From contig FMBT01000362.1 in assembly GCA_900095095.1 (NCBI GenBank), positions 62,001-126,000 of the forward strand: a stretch of 64,000 nt of DNA, in the 5' to 3' direction. The position numbers and the translations under genes were made by a program. Source of the stretch: Fragilariopsis cylindrus CCMP1102. Its lineage: Eukaryota > Bacillariophyta > Bacillariophyceae > Bacillariales > Bacillariaceae. Below, in pieces: positions 56,751 to 64,000 of the stretch (the first letter of the stretch is position 1; each line of letters opens with the position of its first letter). The notes below the pieces were generated by a model that saw only the letters and a program-made list of their open reading frames with translations, made no database searches and was not told the DNA's origin.

Positions 56751-59555
56751 TCACTTGGATACCTTCTTTCCTTGGTTTCTTGTTTGCGAGATCAGATAAC
56801 GCAAATTTTTCAATTTTGACTCTGATTTAACGTCCCCGCTGCGTGACCATGCATTTGTCAGCGTAGTCAAAGTTATTATGTTTGGTCGTAGATCATCATC
56901 CCCCGTTGCCAGAAATTTCTTTTGCATTCTGTTGTATACCTCTTCAGCTCGATGCGCTCCTTCTGTGGAGGAGCACCACGCATATGCATCAATAACAGTG
57001 TTGTAACTGATACTGTCTGGTTTCAAACTTTCATCGTCCGCTTCATAGTACAATTGTTCCATGAATTTAAGGTAAGTCTCGGCACGTTCAGCAGCACCTG
57101 TCTCTCGTGAGTTAGCCCATACACCGATAATAGAGTTTATAGTGACTTGGTCTGGTCTACAATTTGTATCGCCGACTCTATATCGCCCATTCATTCGTTT
57201 CAAAATTGCCTCTGCACGCTGTGGTGCCTCGGTGCAGTTGGATATTTTCCATGCAAGGATTACTGCGTTGTAACTTCGGCTTGTCGGCGAAAGCTCTGGA
57301 TCACCAGCACGTCCCCGGGTCTCAAGCTCATCCAAGAGTTTTTCTGCTCGAAGTGCTGCAGGTTTTCCCTGCCTCGATCTTGCCAACCCATCCATAACTG
57401 CATTGTAGTACAAAGTTGTCGGCTTGGCGTATATTTTTCCCTGCTTGTATAGATCCTTCGTTCTTTGTAGCAATTCCTCTGCTAACTTCGCACCTTCTCT
57501 AGATGCACTCTTAGCATAAGCTTGAAGGACGGCGCTGTAAAGAAGTTTCGTAGGTCTTAGATTGTCATCTCCTGCTGCGAAGCCTTCCTCGACCTCCTTC
57601 AAGTATTTAGTTGCTACCTCTGATGCTTCGGGTAGACGAGCCTTGGTAAAGATATTGATCAGGTATGCATAAGTTGTTGCATCCGGTCGAACGTTTATAT
57701 TACCCTCCTTTTGTTGATTTTTCATTTCATTCATCATCTCTGTTGCTCGAACAGGTGCACGTGCATCCTTTATCTTCGAAAGAAGATAGAATATTGTAGA
57801 GTAAGTAGCAGTGCTTGGTAGCAACTCTATATGTTTTGTCTCATTGTAGAGTGACTGCATTCTTTCGACAAGACTATCGATTTCATCCAAAGAGGTCTGC
57901 TGCTTTCCTTGCTCTTAGACATGGCATGAATCAAAGATGTGAATGTCTTTTCTGTAGGCAAGAACCGATCCGAGTTGTACCTGTCCGATGATGACGCTTA
58001 TATAGATCCTCGAGTTCGTGGAAGAGTGCAAGAGCTCGTGTTGCGTTCCCTGTATTAGCATGGGTTGCTATTACAGACGTGTACGATATCTTGTCCGCCA
58101 AGTCATTTTGTTTCATTGACTTTAGAAGAGTTTCAGCGTGATCTTTCTTCCCTTGCTTAGCAAACAAGTGAAGGAGCGTATTAAGGAATGTTGTATTGGT
58201 TCCTCACCAGCATATTCCTTCATTCGTTTAATAATGACATTCCTCGGTCGATATCTATCCCAGCTTTAGCGTAACTATACAAGACAGATGTATACGACAC
58301 AACGTCCGGCCGAATCGATGGATTTTTGGACGATGCTTGTTCCATTTGATATAATAATCCTTCCGCTTTTTCAGCGGCAACTGTTAGATTCATTGTACTG
58401 CGACAGTACGCATCAATGCAGGTGGAAAAGATATTTTATCAGGATGTAAATCGTCCTCGTTGCTCCTTTGCATGCGAGTTAACAGTGTATGAGCATGAAA
58501 TGCACCATTTTTTGATCTCGCCCATGCCTTCAAACAAATATTGTAGGCGATTCTGATGGCGAAGGCAACCTTGTTGTATTGTTGATGGCGATTGATTTTA
58601 TATTCCTCTTTTTGTTTTCTTCCAATTTCGTCAATATTACATTTGCACGTCGTCCGGCATCATCGTCTCCACTCAAAGACCAACAATCCATCACCGCATT
58701 ATGACAAACATCTGTCGTTATTCTCATCGTTATTTCCATCTGATGTAGGAGCTCTTCAGCTCGAAGAGCAGCCCGCCTTTTGCCACCACTCTTGGCATAT
58801 GCATTCAATACGCTGCTGTACGAGTAGGAATCCGCTTTGATGTTTGGGTTATCGTCCGCCGTCTTCATAAGAATTTGAAGTAGCCTATCAGCTCGTCGAG
58901 CACCATCCAAGCTTCGCTGTCGAGCCCAGGCACCCAGGACCAAGTTGAATGAAAACGTATCGTAGTCGATGCAAGTCACATTTTGTTTGATTTTATGTAG
59001 GAGTAATTTTCTGCTTCTTCCACAACCTTCTCAGAGACAGAGACATATTTGTTGTTAATTCTTGATGAGGATTTCCCTCTTTGATCATATGTTTCTTCTG
59101 ATAGTATTCTGGACAGTTCTTGGTTAAATTTGACGGCCTCGATGGGGGGGCGATATTTATCCTTACTCGTTGTCCGTCGATTGTTGTATCGGGATTGTTT
59201 GGTTCGTCGTCTTCGATGGCTTCCCATCGTCGTTTCGTTCTTTTGTGGTTGCGATTGTTTCGATGCTGATAATTTGTTATCTCTTCCCGTCGTCGTTTGA
59301 TTTTTTTGTGGTTGCGATTGTTTCGGTGCTGGTAATTTGTTATCGTCACGATTTATGATATCATTACCTAAAAAATAGGCTCTTTATATAACGGGGATTT
59401 TCTTTGGCGGACAACGTTGCGGTTTCTATTCGGTGATGTTTCTGTTGGATTCGTAAAAAAGAATATAATGGAGTTATCCTCGAAAGAAATATTATAAAAA
59501 CACAGTTGATTAAGAGACCTTGCCATCTTCGATTCCACCGTAGGACCACTGTCAT
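56751..59555 (-). CDS. Pentatricopeptide repeat (PPR) protein, organelle-targeted, many apparent frame breaks
   Basis: PPR units run along the minus strand from about 58980 to 56800, for example YDTFSFNLVLGAWARQRSLDG, DSYSYSSVLNAYAKSG and DSISYNTVIDAYAWCSSTEG; I count well over ten. These proteins bind organellar RNA one base per repeat. The part 57890-56751 is one clean frame. Upstream, the repeats change frame at short homopolymers near 57908, 57980, 58196, 58242, 58426, 58551 and 58981. At each, one extra base restores the repeat. A further change lies at the A6 run near 59384. The 5' part gives a hydrophobic leader from ATG 59555 (LLINCVFIIFLSRITPLYSF) that could be a plastid or mitochondrial signal. 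With the changes the length would be about 936 residues. A pseudogene cannot be excluded. Confidence 0.75.
59221..59345. repeat. 63-bp tandem duplication near the PPR N-terminus
   Basis: Two imperfect copies of a 63-bp unit (around ttttgtggttgcgattgttt at about 59237 and 59301) lie in the leader-proximal part of the PPR gene. They encode a repeated Asn-Lys-Leu ... Lys-Gln-Ser-Gln-Pro-Gln segment. Confidence 0.8.
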
Positions 59556-59978
59556 ATTGTCCTTTCCAGTAATAAAAAATTTTGGTCGATAGCTAGAATT
59601 TTCGTTGTATTCTTGGTTTCATCATTACAGATTCATTATTATTTCATATCATTTGCTTCATCGACTCTTCTCTGAATAATTCTGTCTACAGTTTTTTTTC
59701 AGATGATTTCAGTAGATTTTGATGGCAGGTAATTCATAATCATCATTCCTCTACTCGTGAATGAATAATCTCTGCAGTCGCGTTGAACGAGGATGGTCCT
59801 GTACTGTCACGGATTTTAAAAGCGAAGAAATCTGAGTCACAGTCCGCAGTTCACAGTCGACATCATTATCCTCATTTCAATATATTTTTACTTTGGACTT
59901 TGGCCAGTTCAGTTCTCGACTCTCGACAGTCAAAGGGAAAAACGATACAGTACAGCATTCATCATCATCATCATCATC
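59556..59978. promoter_or_regulatory. Divergent promoter region, PPR and LRR genes
   Basis: 423 bp between divergent starts. A CAT array (about six units) ends directly at the LRR gene start codon at 59979. Confidence 0.4.
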
Positions 59979-61184
59979 ATGGCTGAAGACCTTTTCATCC
60001 CGTATCACAACCATTTACCACAGCCCATTCAGGACGAGTTTCACGAAAATGAGGTCTGGAAATTTACAGGAAACTTTGAAAACATTGTTGAGAAAGGTTG
60101 GACGTTCGATGAATTTTACACCTTTGTGAAAGATCGCATCGTGTTTCTGACACCGAATACAGCAATTTACAGATATTGCGACACTCCATCAAATCATGAG
60201 TACACTATCGATATAGCATTCATTTTTTCGTCCAAAAGCAACAACAAGAAAAGAACAAAAACCTTCCACATATCCGGAGTTGACGCTCAAGCGACATCCC
60301 CAACTCTTAATTATTTATTTCGATTCGTTCTGGCAAGTAATCACAGCGCAAGCGGCACAAAACATAATAATGACGACGAAGCAATTGAAGTGATCTTTAA
60401 ATGTTTTGCAACGACACCACGAAAAAAATTCGCTTCATTAGATCTATCGTTTCTTGGAAAAAATAAGAATCTAAATTCTTCTTCTTCTTCCTACAATAAA
60501 ATCAGCTTAAGTTTTCAATTCTTAGCATTGGATTCGTCTATATGTCAAGCCATTTTCAACCAAGGGAATTCTCTTTCTTCTGTGGAGTTTCGCCAATGTA
60601 AGGTGGATGATTGGATGGCATATGGCAGCAACGACGCCGACGATGACGACGAGAGAAAAAATGATAGCGCTTTAAATATCAACGGGGGATCCCAAAAGCT
60701 TGTAATTAGTTGCACACAACACGAGTTTAGAAAATTTGCGGAAAGTCGGTTATTGTCTAATCCTAATTATTCTTTCAGTGAATTGCATCTTTTTCTGCAT
60801 TTCATATTTGGAGAGGAGGATATACAATACTTGACATCAACAATACTCAATAGTGATAGCAATCAACACCTGGAACGTTTGTGTATTGAATACCTTGATC
60901 TTGACGACAAAAGTTGGACAGCCATATGTAAATCACTTCACAATCATCCAAGTTTAAAGGTGCTTACACTTACATACACGGAAAATTTTAAGGATAGTTA
61001 TCGACGTTTGACTCCCGATCGACGTCGTAGTCGCACTGATGATATTTTGCTATTGGTAAATACAAATAAAATCCTTCAAGAAGTAAATTGGCCTAAGTTT
61101 CAGCAGGATGAAAGTTTGATAACTGATATTGAACAGCGGCTGGCGGAAAACAATAAAAACCCTGCAAAAAGACCAAAAATATGA
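59979..61184 (+). CDS. Leucine-rich repeat (RNI-like) protein
   Basis: A single exon of 401 residues starts at ATG 59979. The first third is not obviously repetitive. The last half has LRR units of the ribonuclease-inhibitor type: HLERLCIEYLDLDDKSWTAI followed by SLHNHPSLKVLTLTYTENF. It ends in the R-R-R-S-R-T-D-D-I-L-L-L-V-N-T-N-K-I-L-Q-E-V pattern that I know as common in a large diatom LRR family. A short Asp/Glu insert (DADDDDERKND) lies near residue 217. There is no signal peptide or membrane segment, so a cytosolic or nuclear scaffold is likely. The binding partner is unknown. Confidence 0.75.
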   Translation: MAEDLFIPYHNHLPQPIQDEFHENEVWKFTGNFENIVEKGWTFDEFYTFVKDRIVFLTPNTAIYRYCDTPSNHEYTIDIAFIFSSKSNNKKRTKTFHISGVDAQATSPTLNYLFRFVLASNHSASGTKHNNDDEAIEVIFKCFATTPRKKFASLDLSFLGKNKNLNSSSSSYNKISLSFQFLALDSSICQAIFNQGNSLSSVEFRQCKVDDWMAYGSNDADDDDERKNDSALNINGGSQKLVISCTQHEFRKFAESRLLSNPNYSFSELHLFLHFIFGEEDIQYLTSTILNSDSNQHLERLCIEYLDLDDKSWTAICKSLHNHPSLKVLTLTYTENFKDSYRRLTPDRRRSRTDDILLLVNTNKILQEVNWPKFQQDESLITDIEQRLAENNKNPAKRPKI

Positions 61185-62052
61185 TGAATCAATCCATCAT
61201 ATTATAGACACAGTCCGGGACAATAAAAGAAGAAGCAAATACCTGTAAAGATATACAATTTTTAAAACCCATTTCTGCTAATTCCATGTGATACACTGTG
61301 CAAGTATTTGACGGAATCAAAAACATATACACATCATTAGGCAGATAAAGAAGTTCCTTCTTTCCCTTGTCCCTCTTCTCTTCTGTCTGTACTAGTATGA
61401 ACTTTTTTCTTCTTTTGTATAGTTGCACTGTACATACAGTACAGTAGCACCATACTACTTGTAGTACAATGTACAGCAGGACCACTGTACATTGTACTGT
61501 CCTTACCCGGGTACTGTACTGTCCAATCGCAACAGTCAAAATTCCCCTTTTAATCATCCATAATTATCTACACTCGAATTATCAATTCCTCTGAATTTTA
61601 TCAATTCCTCCAAATTTCGTTCAAACATACTAACTTCCGAAAAAAGTTTGAAGTTAGCATTTTTAAATTTTCTTTCTTGTTTTTTAATTAAGTAAATCTG
61701 TAACAGCGACCTTTTAGCACGCCTCAAAATTCTGCTGTCAAACGTTATCATGGGACTAATTCTAGAATTGCTTTCTTGATTTTCATATTTGCTCTGCAGT
61801 CTCGGAGATGAATATTAGGCTACTTGTAACGGATACAAACGCGCACATAATTCCTGGTGAAACGAGTTGGTAGTTGTAAAAGGGTACAAGCAAAGAACAA
61901 GTAGGAGCGAAGATATAAAATAAAGAGTGAAACAGGGAATCTACAGCAGATCCAGGTTGAGATACATTTTCAAAGTTTGAAAGATCCATCCATCCATATC
62001 TTATCTTATCTACGAACATTTATTTGATTGAAAAGTTGAAGGAAAGAAAAAG
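61185..62052. other. Intergenic with a palindromic GTAC-rich segment
   Basis: About 870 bp between two plus-strand genes. The segment 61425-61530 is dense in gtac/cagtac palindromes and contains the perfect inverted repeat listed next. Short minus-strand frames here lack protein features. Confidence 0.5.
61464..61497. repeat. Perfect 13-bp inverted repeat with 8-nt spacer
   Basis: Arm gtacaatgtacag at 61464-61476 pairs with ctgtacattgtac at 61485-61497, with spacer caggacca. Each arm also contains its own short palindrome (tgtaca, gtac), so cruciform or RNA hairpin forms are possible. Confidence 0.9.
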
Positions 62053-64000
62053 ATGCTTAAGAATGTTGTAATCGATTACTTGCATCGTCTTCTGTCGGGA
62101 GCCGAGGGAGAAGATTCACATGGAGAATTTGGATTTCATATCCCCTTCGAAGATTTGTACATGACAATTGTGTACCTTGCCTGTATCTATGTTGCGGGGC
62201 AATTGGCTTCTCGTGTATTGATGATGCCAAGCCTAGTAGGAGAAATGTACGTTATACATAATTTTCTCTTTCTTTTCGTTACTACACGCTCTTGTCTTGA
62301 AGGGGGGGGGGGGAGGGGCAATTGATCTTACCTTGATGGCGTCTTGACGACTTTCAGTTTGCCGCATACTTTTTCCTTCTTTCAATCTCCCATTTTTCTT
62401 TCTCATGCTCTTCATTTGTCGATTCCCTCTTTTTATTCAATTTTATCAGCTTTTGTGGTATCCTTCTTGGACCTCCTCTTGCCGATATTGTTCCCAATGC
62501 AGGAGCACTGGTCTTGGTTGGTGAAATCGGGTGAGTTGCTGTGGGACTTCTCTGATCATCATTTATTTTGTTACTATTTTTTGTCTTCTCTTATGATAGC
62601 ATTTTGTAATACCACCGATATTATACCAACTCATTTATTACTACTTTACTTACGTTTTCTTATCATGATTTTTCCGTCTGGAACGTTTCCTGCAAAAAAT
62701 GCAGTCTTATTTTGCTAGTGATCGAGGCTGGAATTGATATAGATTTAAGTGTCATGAAACTCGTCGGAACAAGAGGTTTGCTGATTGCCATTGTGGGTAG
62801 TATACTTCCTATCGCTATTGGTATTTTTCTTGCCTGGCTCATTGAAGTTGGTGACATCAAGGCTATCCTTGCTGCTGGTGCTGTATTCGGCCCAACGTCT
62901 CTCGGTATTGCGTTGAATGTTTTGAAGGGTGGTGGTATCCTCAATACGTAAGTGTATATTTCATGACTACCGTATCATATCACCATTGATAAATATACAG
63001 AAATTGTTCTATATTTTGCTTTTATTTATATTGTAATTTATGCATTGATTTATATTCGACGAAACCAAATACTTCCTAAGTCCTGTCGGTCAAATGATTG
63101 TTGCAGCCGCTGTTATTGATGATATGATTGCTCTCGTTGTCTTGTCACAACTGGAAGCCTTGGTCGGAACCATCACCATTGCTGGTATTCTCATTCCAAT
63201 AGTTAGCGCCCTTCTGTTTCTGTGCCTCGGTGGGTACATTTGTGTATTTATCTTACCTAAGCTTATCAATAAATATATTCTTCCACGATTTAGCGAACAG
63301 CATCATGATAAGATAGAAATGGTTATTATGTTCGGATTGGTCCTTGCACTTATGCCTGCTACACATTATGCTAAAGCAAGTTATTTAATGGGATCCTTCC
63401 TCGCAGGTTTGACTTTTTGTAGCTCAGATGGGTTGCATCATCTATTCGTTCGACAATTCAAGCGTTTGTTGCAATGGTTGATGCGCATATTCTTCGCTTG
63501 CACTATCGGTTTCCAAGTACCCATTACGGATTTTGGTGATATCACCATCATTTGGCAAGGTTCGGTATTTTGTTTAGCGTGGTTAATTGGTAAAATTTCC
63601 GTTGGATTTATGGTCCCAAATTTCTCACCGAGCAAACGATTTACAGGCAATCATTTGAGAGACTGTTTGATCACAGGTTTCAGTATGGCAGCTGAAGGTG
63701 AATTTGCTTTTGTCATTGCGGTCTTTGCAGTAAGTGAAGGACTAGTCTCCGAGGATCTCTACGCCAGTTTGATCCTTGCTGTCTTGATTTCAACAATCAT
63801 CCCTCCGTTTTTACTGCGATTCACAATTTCCTACTACAACAGAAAGGGAGAAGAAGCTGTAGCGAAGGCTGCAGAAGAAGAGAATATGCGGGATCATAGT
63901 GTGACTTTAGATGTAAAGAGCGGGGAGGATGCCTTAGTTGATGCCATTAAAAACAAAAGCGAAGTTTTCCTTGTTATACAAACACAATCAGAATCTACTT
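62053..64000 (+). CDS. CPA2-type monovalent cation/proton antiporter, partial (runs off the window)
   Basis: Four exons (62053-62246, 62450-62530, 62705-62947, 63081 to beyond 64000) join in phase. Exon 1 has the first membrane helix and GQLASRVLMMPSLVGE. The junctions rebuild GILLGPPLADIVPNAGALVLVGEIGLILLVIEAGIDID as the usual helix 2-3 block. Then come AVFGPTSLGIAL, TPVGQMIVAAAVIDDMIALVVL with the transport Asp-Asp pair, a hydrophobic run, and KIEMVIMFGLVLALMPATHY. SMAAEGEFAFVIAVFAV matches the CPA2 conserved EG-F motif. These features fit KefB/KEA/CHX-like K+(Na+)/H+ exchangers. The frame is open at the window edge with VFLVIQTQSES. The first intron contains a G10 run at about 62301-62310. 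The membrane is not determined; no clear plastid signal is seen. Confidence 0.88.

Noticed and set aside
59243-59349. Alternative minus-strand frame starting MTITNYQHRNN over the 63-bp repeat
   Set aside because: The frame that joins the downstream PPR-type segment (PPIEAVKFN) reads the same repeat differently; this one is its shadow.
11812-59400. Programmed ribosomal frameshifting as the reason for the frame changes
   Set aside because: No shared slippery heptamer or downstream structure is evident. The sites differ in sequence, cluster locally and occur in unrelated housekeeping genes.
62301-62316. G-run as a quadruplex or regulatory element
   Set aside because: It lies inside an intron of the antiporter gene as one long run plus a short one. 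Nothing else supports a function, and its length may be unreliable.

Overview
This is a nuclear window from a unicellular eukaryote, almost certainly a diatom and probably a centric one. The sequence is AT-rich. Genes sit on both strands and are interrupted by few, short introns of about 80 to 260 nt, nearly all bounded by GTAAGT-like donors and (T/C)AG acceptors. Several precursors start with a signal peptide that ends at a small residue followed by Phe, the plastid import signature of algae with secondary red plastids (24837-25463, 16626-17295, 54496-56022). The gene set also fits: a plastid sigma factor, a mitochondrial carbamoyl-phosphate synthetase and a mitochondrially targeted phosphoglycerate mutase. 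Coding regions are rich in Asn, Ser, Gln and Asp runs.

Layout. 0-9 kb: a membrane-anchored protein with two 5'-nucleotidase C-terminal domains, a decayed region, an acidic tail-anchored protein and a GT8-type glycosyltransferase whose 5' end is duplicated. 9-19 kb: an Asn/Cys-rich membrane protein, an inositol polyphosphate 5-phosphatase with a C2 domain, a membrane AAA+ ATPase divergent from an HHL1-like plastid protein, and a phosphoglycerate mutase fused to an EF-hand. 19-26 kb: an EF-hand cation/Ca2+ exchanger, a PCIF1-like cap methyltransferase homologue and an unknown plastid precursor. 26-38 kb: carbamoyl-phosphate synthetase, a helicase-associated-repeat protein, a PhoD-like phosphatase, mitochondrial malate dehydrogenase and an Mpv17 protein. 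40-56 kb: a giant TPR protein, RPF1, beta-COP, a small coiled-coil protein, a lone terminal exon and a plastid sigma factor. 56-64 kb: a PPR protein, an LRR protein and the first part of a CPA2-type cation/proton antiporter that runs off the window.

How the genes relate. There is no operon logic. Themes recur: mitochondrial central metabolism (CPS, MDH, PGAM), organelle gene expression (PPR, sigma factor), secretory traffic (beta-COP, GT8), calcium (the PGAM/EF-hand and the EF-hand exchanger are neighbours on the same strand) and ion homeostasis. Divergent pairs with possible shared promoters are AAA+/HHL1-like, MDH/Mpv17 and the small terminal-exon gene/sigma factor.

A technical pattern affects gene models. 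At least seven otherwise conserved genes are interrupted by single-base length changes, mostly an apparent one-base shortfall in a short homopolymer. The family-typical protein continues in the next frame straight after each break. One break falls inside the catalytic region of malate dehydrogenase, so consensus errors from long reads are more likely than mass gene death. I found no clearly new mobile element, CRISPR array, tRNA, rRNA or gene system. The most interesting biology is the PGAM/EF-hand fusion, the PCIF1-like gene, the duplicated glycosyltransferase 5' end and the tandem non-catalytic 5'-nucleotidase domains.
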